A stretch of DNA of 64,000 nt from Streptomyces diastatochromogenes (GCA_026913215.1 JAPTYK010000002.1:124001-188000), one strand, 5' to 3'; positions 33,457-42,051 are shown, counted from the first letter of the stretch. Notes: generated from the sequence alone by a model not told the origin. Numbers and translations: made by a program.

Positions 33457-34430
33457 GATTCGTTGAGACGGATCGCTGGCGACTGGGTTCGATGAGACGA
33501 GACATCGGGTGACACGTCTCAAGTTAGTTTGACGCGTCTCAACGAAGTTTGACCGGACTCCAGCGAGCTGCTGGTCAGTCACTCAGGCCCGGTTGCACCT
33601 CCTCCAGGCAGGACGAGCCGGCCTCGTTCACGATGGGGGCGACGAGCCGACGGAGGTCGGAGATGTCGCGGTAGAGCACGGCGGTCATGCCGGCCTGGCG
33701 GGCAGCGTTGACGTTTGTCTGGCTGTCATCGACGAAGGCGCAGCGGTGGGCGGGGACGCCCGCGCGCTCGGCGGCGATCTTGTAGATCTCGGGGTCGGGC
33801 TTGGCGATGTGGATGCGGGAGCTGTTGACCACGTGGTCGGCGAGGTCGGTGAGGCCGAGCTGGGCGAGGTCGTCGTCGAGCCAGACGGTGGCGTTGGTGA
33901 CCAGCACGACCGGCATGGTGCGGCGGACCTGCCGGATCAGCTCGACCACCTGCTGATCCGCACGGGACGGGGCGTGGGCGAGCGCGGTGGCGAGATCGGC
34001 CGCCTGCCGGGCGGGGACCTTGGCGGCCAGGGCCTCGGCGATGGAGGCGGCCCACTGGTCCCGGCTGATGCGGCCCAGCAGCAGCGGCAGATCCCGCTCT
34101 GGGGCGAACGCGAGCCCCAGGGTGGTGCCGGGAGCGATCCCGGCGGCATGCTCCTGCCGGTCCACCTCGTCCAGGTCGTAGAAGCGGATGACGTTGTCCA
34201 GGTCGCACAGCAGCGCATCAAACGCGAGGTCGCTCATGCCGCGTGATCATGTCAGAGCGCCCAGCGACGCCCTGCTCCTGGGCCTTCTGCCACACCCCGC
34301 CAGCTTCCGATCGCATCGATGCACTGCCTGGGGGTCATCCCCGGCGAAACCCTCGCGGTCAAACTTCGATGAGACGAATCCACAACGGCCAAACTTCGGT
34401 GGGACTCGTCAGACTTCGATGAGACGGGTC
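33457..34430. repeat. Dispersed CAAACTTCGATGAGACG repeat family (members flank the HAD gene)
   Basis: Related 15-20 bp words occur in both orientations: GATTCGTTGAGACG (33457-33470), GGTTCGATGAGACGAGAC (33486-33503), CGTCTCAAGTTAGTTTGAC (33515-33533), CGTCTCAACGAAGTTTGAC (33535-33553), GTCAAACTTCGATGAGACG (34358-34376), CCAAACTTCGGTGGGAC (34389-34405) and GTCAGACTTCGATGAGACGG (34408-34427). Further members are near 35610, 35730, 36513-36555, 36590 and 38390. This kind of clustered short repeat is seen at the ends of IS21-type elements, but no intact element is present. Confidence 0.65.
33575..34237 (-). CDS. HAD-family hydrolase (phosphatase)
   Basis: 220 residues from the ATG at 34235-34237. 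HAD motifs are in order: DALLCDLDNVIRFYD at residues 8-22 (DxD nucleophile), VVLVTNATVWLDDD near 110 (motif II Thr), AKPDPEIYKIAAERAG near 145 (motif III Lys) and CAFVDDSQTNVNAARQAGM near 170 (motif IV Asp pair). The helical cap between motifs I and II fits subfamily IA phosphatases acting on small phosphorylated metabolites. It lies alone between two clusters of the dispersed repeat. The fragment at 8021-8182 is a close paralogue of its end. Confidence 0.92.
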   Translation of the reverse strand: MSDLAFDALLCDLDNVIRFYDLDEVDRQEHAAGIAPGTTLGLAFAPERDLPLLLGRISRDQWAASIAEALAAKVPARQAADLATALAHAPSRADQQVVELIRQVRRTMPVVLVTNATVWLDDDLAQLGLTDLADHVVNSSRIHIAKPDPEIYKIAAERAGVPAHRCAFVDDSQTNVNAARQAGMTAVLYRDISDLRRLVAPIVNEAGSSCLEEVQPGLSD

Positions 34431-34479
34431 AGAGACATCGGGGCCAGATCACTTGGGACGGGACACCTCCCGAGGTCGG

Positions 34480-34542
34480 TGGGTGCTTACGCCGTAAGCA
34501 CCCACGCCCCCGTCCCAGGGAGAGGGAGCTACTCCCTCTCCC
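34480..34542. other. Two consecutive perfect hairpins
   Basis: GTGGGTGCTTAC-GCC-GTAAGCACCCAC (34479-34505, 12-bp arms) is itself flanked by GGGACGGG and CCCGTCCC, extending the stem. Next is GGGAGAGGGAG-CTA-CTCCCTCTCCC (34518-34542, 11-bp arms). A third, GTTGGCCTC / GAGGCCAAC, lies at 34639-34667. There are no T-tracts. They sit in the otherwise empty 34240-34800 interval, possibly as ends of a lost mobile element or strong bidirectional terminators. Confidence 0.75.
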
Positions 34543-34814
34543 GATTTGGGGTGGCTCTTGTCTTGCTACAGGTGGTTTGTCTCAATGCAGTGGACATCGC
34601 CCTGGTGCGGACAGTCAGGGGGAGCTGCGGAGCGGCCTGTTGGCCTCACCATAGTGGCGAGGCCAACCCCAGCTGCTGGCCGAAGCGGCACAGTGACTCA
34701 ACGTCGCGCCCCTTCAGCTTCCGATTCCGATGCACGAAATGGTCATCGCCACGATCGGGAAGGGGCGGTGATCTCACTGCCCGCCTGTCAGTGTCGATCG
34801 TCATCATGGGAGAC

Positions 34815-35159
34815 ATGACCAAGCCGAACCTGACCACTGGCAGTATCTGGCGACTCCAGCACGGCGACCGGGAGATTGCCCGGCTGGCGGTCACCGGCGC
34901 CGATTGGCCCTGGATGCACGCCGACGTCGAGGAAATTCCCGGTTTTGATGAGTTTCGTCCCCTCTTCAGCGAGCAGGAGCGGGCTGTCGACGAAGAGGAC
35001 TGGGAGCGGATCGACGAGTGCTACTTCCGAATCCGCAGTGCGCTCACCCTGACGTTTCCTGACGGAAGTCCCGTCGCTGAGTTCATGCTGCGCATCCACG
35101 GCGACGGCACCGCCGGCTGGCGCTGGCACGACGCGCCCTTCGACCCGGTGAACCCGTGA
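34815..35159 (+). CDS. Conserved hypothetical protein (WPWMHADVEE... type)
   Basis: 114 residues. The ATG at 34815 gives the natural N-terminus MTKPNLTTGSIWRLQHGDRE; an in-frame ATG at 34806 would add three residues. Signature stretches are GADWPWMHADVEEIPGFDEF, EERAVDEEDWERIDECY-like, LTLTFPDGSPVAEFMLRIHG and GTAGWRWHDAPFDP. It is a recurrent single-domain actinobacterial protein of unknown function with no membrane or catalytic motif. The stop overlaps the next gene's GTG (GTGA), so both are translated from one message. Confidence 0.7.
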   Translation: MTKPNLTTGSIWRLQHGDREIARLAVTGADWPWMHADVEEIPGFDEFRPLFSEQERAVDEEDWERIDECYFRIRSALTLTFPDGSPVAEFMLRIHGDGTAGWRWHDAPFDPVNP

Positions 35160-35492
35160 CGACCTGGGGTCGCTGCTTCTGGGAGGAGGAAGACCTCTGG
35201 TTCTACTTCGAGGTGGACGCCGGTAGACATGTGATCCGGCAAGTCGAGTTGCAGGGGCCCGGAGGCAAGGCTCTGACCGCTGCCCCGCTGGCCGAGTGGC
35301 CGAGTGGCAAGAAGCCCAGAGAAGACGGTCGGTCAGGTGAAATACGAGAGCGTCTACGGTCTGGCCGCGGAACCACCCATCTCCGAGTGGGAAGGGCACG
35401 ACCCGCAGACGTTGTCGGCCGATGAGTTCGAGATCGTTTGGTCGGCCGTCCGCGGTGAGTCTCAGGAGCGTCAGCGGCTCCCTTCTTCCTGA
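35156..35492 (+). pseudogene. Conserved hypothetical gene, frameshifted as read, coupled to the upstream gene
   Basis: GTG at 35156 overlaps the preceding TGA. Frame 1 encodes TTWGRCFWEEEDLWFYFEVD, RHVIRQVELQGPGGKALTAA and LAEWP. Near 35305, in a duplicated GAGTGGCC region, coding passes to a second frame: KTVGQVKYESVYGLAAEPPI, SEWEGHDPQTLSADEFEIVW. The halves combine into a familiar Streptomyces orphan protein (WGRCFW...VELQG...SEWEGHDP). The function is unknown. The shift coincides with the short tandem duplication CGAGTGGC. Confidence 0.6.
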
Positions 35493-35833
35493 CCACGGCC
35501 ACCGCTTCGGCTTCCGGTCAGGAAACTGCCGCCTTCGATGCGAAACCGGCTGTCAAGCGTCTCGCCAAACTGCCGAGGTCCTGCTAATGCAGCATCACCG
35601 TCGCCATGATCCATGAGACGCGTCAACCGCACCGCCCGCGCGTCTTCGCGATGCCTCGTCGCTGCCCCGAACAAGTCGCGGTTGGTCCTGTCATCCCGCA
35701 GGTCAAGGGCCTTGCCCCTGCAAGATCTAATGAGACGGGACAGTGCTGTCGCGTGCGCGCCTGCCTGGCCTGCCGGTCCTCTGTGGCTAGCGTGGTTTCT
35801 CCAGCTCACGTGCGGTTTGAGGAGATTCCCTTC
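35493..35833. other. Intergenic region with degraded repeat motifs
   Basis: About 340 bp containing ATGAGACGCGTCAA (35613) and TAATGAGACGGGACAG (35729), members of the dispersed repeat. No convincing gene on either strand. It probably includes the promoter of the NAD(P)-binding protein. Confidence 0.45.
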
Positions 35834-36484
35834 ATGGCCAAGATCGCTCTCTTCGGTGCCAGCGGCACGATCGGCAGTCGAGTCCTTCGTGAGGCGCTGA
35901 ACCGCGGCCACCAGGTCACGGCCGTCGTCCGCGACCCCCGGAAGATCACTGAACAGCACCCGAACCTCACCGTCATGACCGGGGACGTCCTGGAGAGCGC
36001 ATCGGTGGCCAGTGCGGCCAAGAACCAGGACGTCGTCGTCAGCGCGGTCGGCGGCGGTGACGGCCCCGGGCATCAGGCGACCATCAGGCCCGCCGCCGAA
36101 GCCTTGGTGGAGGGCTTGCGCTCGCTCGGCGCGGACGCCCCGCGGCTGATCGCCGTTAACGGTGCCGGCTCGCTGCGCACGCCGGACGGCACGCAGGTCT
36201 GGGACGCCGAAGGGCTGCCCGAGTTCGTGCTCCAAATCATGCGTGCGCACGGTGACGCCCTGGACTTCTACCGGACCGTCGGCGACGTCCGCTGGACCTG
36301 CCTGAGCCCCGCCGCCCAGATCGAGCCGGGCGAGCGCACCGGTACTTACCGTACCGCCCTCGACAATCTGGTCGTGGACGCGGACGGCAAGAGTTGGATC
36401 TCCGCTGAGGACTACGCCGTGGCCCTTGTCGACGAGATCGAGGACCCGAAGCACGTAGGAGAACGTTTCACTGTCGGCGGCTGA
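35834..36484 (+). CDS. NAD(P)H-binding protein, NmrA/atypical-SDR type
   Basis: 216 residues from the ATG at 35834, with GAGGAG upstream. The N-terminus MAKIALFGASGTIGSRVLRE has the Rossmann GxxGxxG motif, followed by VTAVVRDP (NADP phosphate-contacting Arg) and GDVLESASVASAA. The C-terminal half (DVRWTCLSPAAQIEPGERTG, SWISAEDYAVALVDEIE) is typical of the atypical short-chain dehydrogenase/NAD(P)H-binding family close to YwnB/NmrA-like proteins. Members act as redox sensors or reductases in the cytoplasm. The complete length matches the family. No regulator gene is adjacent, though such genes often pair with HxlR regulators. Confidence 0.9.
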   Translation: MAKIALFGASGTIGSRVLREALNRGHQVTAVVRDPRKITEQHPNLTVMTGDVLESASVASAAKNQDVVVSAVGGGDGPGHQATIRPAAEALVEGLRSLGADAPRLIAVNGAGSLRTPDGTQVWDAEGLPEFVLQIMRAHGDALDFYRTVGDVRWTCLSPAAQIEPGERTGTYRTALDNLVVDADGKSWISAEDYAVALVDEIEDPKHVGERFTVGG

Positions 36485-36715
36485 CCCGGCTGGGCAGCCC
36501 GCGCTGCCGACCGTTCAAACTTCGCTGAGAACGGTCACACCTCGTTGAGACGGGACGAGGGTGTGGCGGACGTGGGGGGGGCCGCCTGTCCCGTCTCAGT
36601 CGATTTGGTCCCCGTCGCAGATGACCTGGTCCGATTCCCTCGGGAGTCTCAGATGAACCGGTCTGTCTGGAGCGTGCCGCCAGGACCGGCCCCCGCCCGG
36701 GTGGTCGCACTCTCG

Positions 36716-37114
36716 TCAGCGAGCGAGCCTTTCGATGGCCATCGGGGTGACAGGGGTGAAGAAGTTGACGAGGTTGCCGTCGGGGTCACGGAGCAGGAGT
36801 GAGCGGTTGCCCCAGGGCAGCGTGGTGGGCTCGGTCACGAAGTCGGTGACGGAATCTGCCAGGTTCCGGTACACGCGGTCCACGTCGGCGACGCGGAATT
36901 CGATGATCACGGTGTTGTTGTCGGCAGGACGGGCGGAGCCGGGTGCGAACAGTGCCACGGTGCGGGTGCTGCCGATCGCGAGGGTCGCGCCGGCGGTACG
37001 CAGTTCGGCGAAGTCCTCGGTGGACCAGTCCGCCCGGACTCCGGTGGCTCGCTCGTAGAAGTCGACGAGACGCGTGATGTCGCCGGTGATGATCCGGGTC
37101 GAGACGAAGTCCAT
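36716..37114 (-). CDS. VOC-family (glyoxalase/bleomycin-resistance fold) protein
   Basis: 132 residues from the ATG at 37112-37114, with GAGGAGAG ideally spaced. The sequence MDFVSTRIITGDITRLVDFY, VIIEFRVADVDRVYRNL, TLPWGNRSLLLRDPDGNLVN matches the paired beta-alpha-beta-beta-beta modules of the vicinal oxygen chelate superfamily, including the final DPDGNLV. Members bind antibiotics or catalyse metal-dependent isomerisation/dioxygenation. It is divergent from a WYL regulator gene, a very common pairing in Streptomyces, which suggests the regulator controls this gene. Confidence 0.9.
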   Translation of the reverse strand: MDFVSTRIITGDITRLVDFYERATGVRADWSTEDFAELRTAGATLAIGSTRTVALFAPGSARPADNNTVIIEFRVADVDRVYRNLADSVTDFVTEPTTLPWGNRSLLLRDPDGNLVNFFTPVTPMAIERLAR

Positions 37115-37208
37115 GGTGCTCTCCTCAGGTGGGGGAAGTCGTTGCACCTCGGACGCTAGAGCGAATAGTGGACAGAATCGGTCCGGTATGGACGCTAGGC
37201 TCGTGGGC
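37115..37208. promoter_or_regulatory. Divergent VOC/WYL promoter region
   Basis: A short divergent spacer containing TTGCAC (37143-37148) and, 17 bases on, TAGTGG, a plausible plus-strand promoter for the regulator gene. It also contains the ribosome-binding site of the VOC gene. Assignment is by spacing only. Confidence 0.35.
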
Positions 37209-38219
37209 ATGGCTCGACCTACCAGCCGCGTGCTCACCCTCCTGGAACTCCTGCAGTCGGGCGGCATCAGAACGGTGGCCGAACTCGCCGGGCGGCTCGG
37301 TGTCGACGGGCGCACCGTGCGGCGGTACGTGGAGCACCTGGTCGACCTCGACATCCCCGTCGAGGCGGTCCGGGGTCGTTATGGCGGGTACCGGCTCGCG
37401 CCCGGGTACCGCCTGCCTCCGCTCATGCTCAACGACGACGAGGCGCTCGCCGTACTGCTCGGCCTCGTCGCCGGCCGTAGGACGGGGTTGCTGACGGCGA
37501 CCGGGACCGCGACCGGGACCGCGACCGGGACCGCGGGCGAGACGGCGGCGGCCAAGATCCGCCGGGTACTGCCCGAGCGTCTTGCCCGTCGGCTCGACGC
37601 CGTCATGGAATCCCTCGCCTTCACGGATCCGCCCGGCGCGCTGGCCACCCCGGAGACAGGGGTCCTGCTCGCCATCGCCGACGCGGTACGCCATCGCCGC
37701 CCGGTCTCGATCAGGTACACCACCCGAGACGGCCGACGAAGCGAACGCACGCTGCACCCGTACGGGATCGTGACCCATTCGGGCCGGTGGTACGTCACGG
37801 GCAACGATCCCGGGATCGGCCAGGACCGGACTTTCCGGCTCGATCGCATCGCGGACGCGAGGGCGCTGCCAGGCTCGTTCGAGCCGCCCGCTGGACTCGA
37901 TCCGGCACAGCGCGTCCTGTCGGGGCTCGCCAAGGCCGCGTACCGGTACGAAGTGACCTTGCGGATCCACGGGACGGTCGAACAGATCCGCACCCGACTG
38001 CCCGCCAGCGTCGCGAGCGTGGAGGAGCCCGTGGCCGCGGAAGGCGATCCGCACACCGAGCGTTGGCTCCACGTCGAATTGAGGGCGGAGCGGCTCGACT
38101 GGTTGCCTCCTGTCCTCGCCTCGCTCGACCGGCCGTTCGTCATCGAGCGACCGGACGAACTCCGAGACCTCGTCATCGCGCTCGCCGACCGGCTCACCAC
38201 CTCTGCCCGCCAGGGCTGA
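37209..38219 (+). CDS. WYL-domain transcriptional regulator (YafY-type, HTH_11)
   Basis: 336 residues if the ATG at 37209 (MARPTSRVLTLLELLQSGG) is used; an ATG at 37188 would add seven residues. The N-terminal helix-turn-helix (TVAELAGRLGVDGRTVRRYV) is followed by GGYRLAPGYRLPPLMLNDDE, then a WYL ligand-sensing domain (VSIRYTTRDGRRSERTLHPY, GRWYVTGND, RTFRLDRIADA) and a WCX-like C-terminus. Residues ~98-110 hold an Ala-Thr-Gly-Thr repeat encoded by 12-bp GACCGGGACCGC units (about 37498-37535), an insertion not typical of the family. It is likely a regulator of the divergent VOC gene, probably sensing a small ligand through the WYL fold. Confidence 0.9.
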   Translation: MARPTSRVLTLLELLQSGGIRTVAELAGRLGVDGRTVRRYVEHLVDLDIPVEAVRGRYGGYRLAPGYRLPPLMLNDDEALAVLLGLVAGRRTGLLTATGTATGTATGTAGETAAAKIRRVLPERLARRLDAVMESLAFTDPPGALATPETGVLLAIADAVRHRRPVSIRYTTRDGRRSERTLHPYGIVTHSGRWYVTGNDPGIGQDRTFRLDRIADARALPGSFEPPAGLDPAQRVLSGLAKAAYRYEVTLRIHGTVEQIRTRLPASVASVEEPVAAEGDPHTERWLHVELRAERLDWLPPVLASLDRPFVIERPDELRDLVIALADRLTTSARQG

Positions 38220-38593
38220 CAGCGCCATCTCCTGAGAGAAGTTCCACTGTGGGTCCCCAAGCCACCGGGTCTCAGGTCCGCATGCGTTGGGCACCGGGAT
38301 ACTGGGGACAGAGCACGGATCAACTGAGACTGCGCCCGGTGTCCGGGCTTCCGGGACCGGAGCGCTTGAGATTTTCGGCGTTCTGGTGTCTCAATCGATC
38401 TGGTCGCCGCAGGACACGGCCCTGGAACCGGACCAGATCATGGGAGACGCCAGACCGCCGAAGTAGCCACGGATGATGTGGTGGGGACAGCGTTCGAAGT
38501 CCGACCGGGTACGCAACCGCGGGAAGTTGGGCGCTCGGGGTGATCAACGAGTGGCTGGGGCGGTTGTGGTGCGGACATCGCGCGGTGCGTGGT
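38220..38593. other. Intergenic region, repeat-related motifs only
   Basis: About 370 bp. It contains TCAACTGAGACTG (38328) and TGTCTCAATCGATCTGGTC (38387), related to the dispersed repeat and to CCCGTCTCAGTCGATTTGGTC near 36590. No gene. Confidence 0.5.
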
Positions 38594-38962
38594 TCATCGC
38601 GCTGGTTCCTCAGGGGGTAGCGGGGTCCAGGGAAGGGCTTCGCGCCAGCCCGGTCGGTCGTGGGCCCAGGCTTGGAGGACTTCGGCGACGGGTTCCACGG
38701 CGAATACTTCGTGTGTGCGGGGGACGTGGGCGTGGAAGTGCCGGTCCGGGCCGCCGTCGCGGTATTCGACCTGATAGCTGAGGTCGTCGTTGAGGTAGAC
38801 CTGCATGTAGTGCTGACCTGCTGGTTCGTGGTCGAGGCGCTCGACCACGACGAACCGCCAGGTCAAGCTCATGTCGGCCAGGAGGTCGTGCAGTTGATCG
38901 TCGGACGGGTCGTCCCAGGAAGTGCCGTCCCATTCGATCGCCCGTAGTGCAGGTGTCGCCAT
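38594..38962 (-). CDS. Hypothetical acidic protein, possible immunity-type
   Basis: 122 residues from the ATG at 38960-38962 (MATPALRAIEWDGTSWDDPS). It has a compact composition with LADMSLTWRFVVVERLDHEP, HYMQVYLNDDLSYQVEYRDG and FHAHVPRTHEVFAVEPVAEV. Strands alternating with acidic loops and a late helix resemble the small immunity-like proteins elsewhere in this window, but I recognise no named family. There is no clear Shine-Dalgarno sequence, so the transcript may be leaderless. The 5' side faces the histidine-kinase fusion relic. Confidence 0.6.
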   Translation of the reverse strand: MATPALRAIEWDGTSWDDPSDDQLHDLLADMSLTWRFVVVERLDHEPAGQHYMQVYLNDDLSYQVEYRDGGPDRHFHAHVPRTHEVFAVEPVAEVLQAWAHDRPGWREALPWTPLPPEEPAR

Positions 38963-39042
38963 GGGGGCGACTGTACTGACTGATCGCACCGCTGCCATCG
39001 GCGGGCTGAGTGGGTGCCGCTTGTGGAACACGTGGGAGCGGT

Positions 39043-39842
39043 TCATCGGAGCGAGCGGGCGGTCAGGGGCAGCAGGATGCGGAAGGTGCAGCCCTGGCCG
39101 GGGGAGGTGTCGAGGGCGAGGTGGCCGCCGTGCGCGGTGACGAGGGCGTGGGCGATGGGGAGGCCGAGGCCGGAGCCGCCTGTGGTGCGGGTGCGGGAGG
39201 AGTCGGTGCGGTAGAAGCGGTTGAAGACGCGGTCGCGTTCCTCTGGGGTGAGGCTGGGGCCTTGGTCGGCGACTTCGAGGACGGCTTGGTCGGCGAGGGT
39301 GCCGACGCCGATGCGGATGGGGGGCCGGGGGGTGTGTGGGTGACGGCGTTGCCGCCGGCCTCGACCGACAGCTCCTGCGAGCGTGCCCGCTCGACGGTCT
39401 CCTGCAGCGCGGTGCGCGAACTCTCCTCCAGATCCGAGGCGACCACCCGGTAGGAGACCTGCGCGTACGCGGTGGAGCCCTCCCCGCTCACCGATCGGGT
39501 CGCGTACGGGTCGGTGACCCGCGTGACCTGCGGACCGTTCCCGAGCTCCCGGACCGTCTCCCGCACGGCCTTCTTGGCATCGGCGTCGGTGACCCTGCCG
39601 CCCTCCGCACGGAACACGACGCGAGCCGTCGCCCCGTCGGCGTTCAGCTCCGGAAAGCTCTCCTCCAGCAGGTCGTACGCCTGCTGCGCCTCCGTCCCGG
39701 GCATCGAGAAGTCGTTCGGTGGCGCGGCGGGAGCCTTCCCGGCCAGCACCCCCGTCCCCACGAGCAGTACCACCCCCAGCAAGGCAACGGGCCAGCGCCC
39801 CCGGAAGGAGAGCCGGCCCAGCCGGGTAAGAAATGTGGCCAC
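39043..39842 (-). pseudogene. Deletion fusion: MMPL transporter N-terminus joined to a histidine-kinase C-terminus
   Basis: From the ATG at 39840-39842 the sequence is a standard MMPL transporter start: RLGRLSFRGRWPVALLGVVL, then the periplasmic FSMPGTEAQQAYDLLEESFP and an extracellular domain to QELSVEAGG (~residue 172). Immediately after comes NAVTHTP, the N-box of a histidine kinase ATPase domain. In the other frame follow VLEVADQGPSLTPEERDRVF, NRFYRTDSSRTRTTGGSGLG and LGLPIAHALVTAHGGHLAL (G1, F and G2 boxes), to a stop at 39043. The frame change falls in a C-run near 39325. About three quarters of the transporter and the sensor half of the kinase are gone. Confidence 0.85.
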
Positions 39843-40181
39843 GGCGAAGGCTCCACGTCAGGTCGGCGAGTATCGGAACAGGTACCGACGCTGTCGTCAG
39901 CCCGTCCTGATCACCTCCGGAGAGATGCTGGGAGCTTTCTGAGAGTTTCGGGGGCATGACGGGGGCGCGGAGGGTGTGGGGCGGGTGCGTGGTGGGTGTT
40001 GGTGTGGGGCGGGATGTTCTCCGGGCTCCGGCTCTGCGTGTCTTATGAGACGGCCTCTGCGCGGAGCGTGACGGCCGCCGAGCCACTTGTCGGTGCCCCG
40101 GATTCCGGGCGGGTCCTCTCGAACCCGGGAACGATGAGGCTTTCCCTCTTCAGCACGCGCCGGCATGAGGTCGGAGGAGGC
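39843..40181. other. Intergenic region, no supported gene
   Basis: About 340 bp between the fusion relic and the next minus-strand gene. GTG-rich sequence at 39950-40020 has no recognisable frame. Confidence 0.45.
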
Positions 40182-40505
40182 TCATTCTGCTCGCAGCCAG
40201 CTGAGTTGCGCCTCGCTGAGAGGCGGCTCGAAACCTTCGGGGAACATGAGTGTGAGTGGCTGTGGCCACATGCTTTCAGGTCCGTGCTCCTCGCAGTGCA
40301 GAGCGATGAGATGCGGTTCCTCCCCGCAGGCCTCGTGCCGGTAGAAGCGGTCATGAGTCTGGCAGAAGTACGAGAACACCGTGCAGTCGTCCTCGTCGGT
40401 TGGCTCGTGGAAACCGGGGTCCCGGATGATCAGGGTCACCGGTTCCTGACGGTTGAACCGGGGAATGGGCCGAGGATCGCACCACAGGAGTCGAGGAGGA
40501 AGCAC
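40182..40505 (-). CDS. Hypothetical protein with Cys/His cluster
   Basis: About 107 residues. No good ribosome-binding site exists and the frame is open far upstream; the GTG at 40503-40505 is chosen because coding character begins there. The protein reads RFNRQEPVTLIIRDPGFHEP, then CTVFSYFCQTHDRFYRHEAC and ALHCEEHGPESMWPQ, with four Cys and several His spaced like a metal-binding site, and ends AQLSWLRAE. The family is not recognised. It could be an intact orphan gene with an N-terminus altered by frameshift. Confidence 0.45.
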   Translation of the reverse strand: MLPPRLLWCDPRPIPRFNRQEPVTLIIRDPGFHEPTDEDDCTVFSYFCQTHDRFYRHEACGEEPHLIALHCEEHGPESMWPQPLTLMFPEGFEPPLSEAQLSWLRAE

Positions 40506-40899
40506 GTGAGCATTCTGCGCCAAAGGCGGCTCCGGGGCAGCGTGCGGGCCAGATGAAGGTGCCGGGGAGGTGGAGTGCCGCCGTGGCTGCCGTGGCGTTT
40601 GTGGGTCGCGTGGGACGAATACGGCTTGTCGGTCAGGGCCACCTCCGGTGCGTTTCTGGGCCTCTGCCAGTCCGCTGGGCATACGTAGGCGGGCTATGGC
40701 CTGGGTGGATGCGGGTGAGTCGCCGGTCTGGCCGGGTGTGAGGACGAAGGCGAGCGGGTGGGAGCTGTTGGCTGGGGCGAGGTGGGTCTCGGTTGAGGTA
40801 CCTGAATGCGAGCGCGTCGGTGACCTGTCGGTGATCACGCCATTCAGTGCTGTGAGCGCATAGGTCCACCGGGTTCAGGTGCCCTAGTATCCGGTGGCT
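40506..40899. other. Intergenic region, no supported gene
   Basis: About 390 bp between the divergent hypothetical and pentapeptide genes. Open frames exist on both strands but lack family signatures or ribosome-binding sites. Confidence 0.45.
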
Positions 40900-42051
40900 A
40901 TGGGGGGATCTGTTCGTGGGCACCAGCGCCCGATTCGGGCTGCTGTCGTGGTCTTGGGCGTGGTAGCCGTTCTGGCTGTGTTGGCGGTGGTGCTTCTGGT
41001 GGTTCCGGGGCTGGTCGTCGATCACGACCTTGCCGGGGGCCGGCTCACTGCCCCAGACCGGTTGAATGCCGTGAACAACGTGCGTACCACGCTGTTGCAA
41101 GCGATCGGGGGCGCGGTCGTCCTGTTCGGCGCCTATGCCACGTGGCGGCAGTTGCGTGTCAGTCAGGACGGGCTGAACGCCACCCGGGAGGGGCAGGTCA
41201 CCGATCGCTTCAGCCGGGCCGTGGAACAGTTGGGCAGTGACAAGCTCGATGTGCGGATCGGGGGCATCTACGCGTTGTGGCGGATTGCCGATCACTCCGT
41301 CCGTGACTACGAGGCGGTCGTCTCGATCATGGCGGCCTATCTCAGGACGCACCTGCCCTGGCCGCCGCAGGAGCCGGGAGTTCCGGCGGCGGATGTGCCC
41401 ATCAACTCGGTGCGTCCGCTGGAGACCCGCGCGGCGGATGCGCAAGTGGCGCTCACCTGCCTGGGCGTCCTCGGCGAGGCGCGCCCCGCGGGTTGGCTCA
41501 ACGTCAGCTATACGGACCTGCGTCGGGCCGACTGTGACGGGCTGTGGCTGAACGGTGTCAATCTCGATGGCACGTGCCTGGAAGCGGCGGGTGTGTACCA
41601 GGTCAACCTGAGTGGGGCCTCGCTGATCGCGGCCAACCTGCGGCACGCCGAACTCGGGACCTCGATCCTCTTCCGGGCCCGCTGCACCGGGGCCGATCTG
41701 CGCGGCGCGCGCCTGTTCAAGACCGATCTGCGTGAAGCGAACTTCTCCGGCGCGGACTTGCGAGAGGCGAATCTGCGCAAGGCCCGTGCCGTGGGCGCTG
41801 TGTTCGCCCGTGCGGACCTGCGGATGGCCGACCTCCGGGGCAGCGACCTCAGCGGCACCGATCTGCGGCAGGCGAGGCTGGAAGGGGCACTGGCGAGCGA
41901 CCTCACCGTCTGGCCGGCCGGCTTCGATGTCGAGTTGGCGGGCGTCGTCGTCACCGAGGACCCGGGCACAGAAGCGGACATCCTGCTGCCGGCCGCCGCG
42001 ATCACGGCACCGGCCCCGGCTCTGCGGTCGGACCTGACATCTGACACCTAA
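40900..42051 (+). CDS. Membrane-anchored pentapeptide-repeat protein
   Basis: 383 residues from the ATG at 40900; the in-frame GTG at 40894 is an alternative. Two N-terminal membrane helices (VVVLGVVAVLAVLAVVLLVV and TTLLQAIGGAVVLFGAYATW) precede a conserved cytoplasmic region (QVTDRFSRAVEQLGSDKLDV, RIGGIYALWRIADHS). About a dozen pentapeptide repeats follow, of the A(D/N)Lxx type (ADLRGARLFKTDLREANFSG), forming a right-handed beta-helix. The QVTDRFxRAVEQLGSxxLxVRxGGIYAL segment is a hallmark of a large actinobacterial family. The function is unknown. The C-terminus is followed at once by a short tandem repeat. Confidence 0.92.
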   Translation: MGGSVRGHQRPIRAAVVVLGVVAVLAVLAVVLLVVPGLVVDHDLAGGRLTAPDRLNAVNNVRTTLLQAIGGAVVLFGAYATWRQLRVSQDGLNATREGQVTDRFSRAVEQLGSDKLDVRIGGIYALWRIADHSVRDYEAVVSIMAAYLRTHLPWPPQEPGVPAADVPINSVRPLETRAADAQVALTCLGVLGEARPAGWLNVSYTDLRRADCDGLWLNGVNLDGTCLEAAGVYQVNLSGASLIAANLRHAELGTSILFRARCTGADLRGARLFKTDLREANFSGADLREANLRKARAVGAVFARADLRMADLRGSDLSGTDLRQARLEGALASDLTVWPAGFDVELAGVVVTEDPGTEADILLPAAAITAPAPALRSDLTSDT

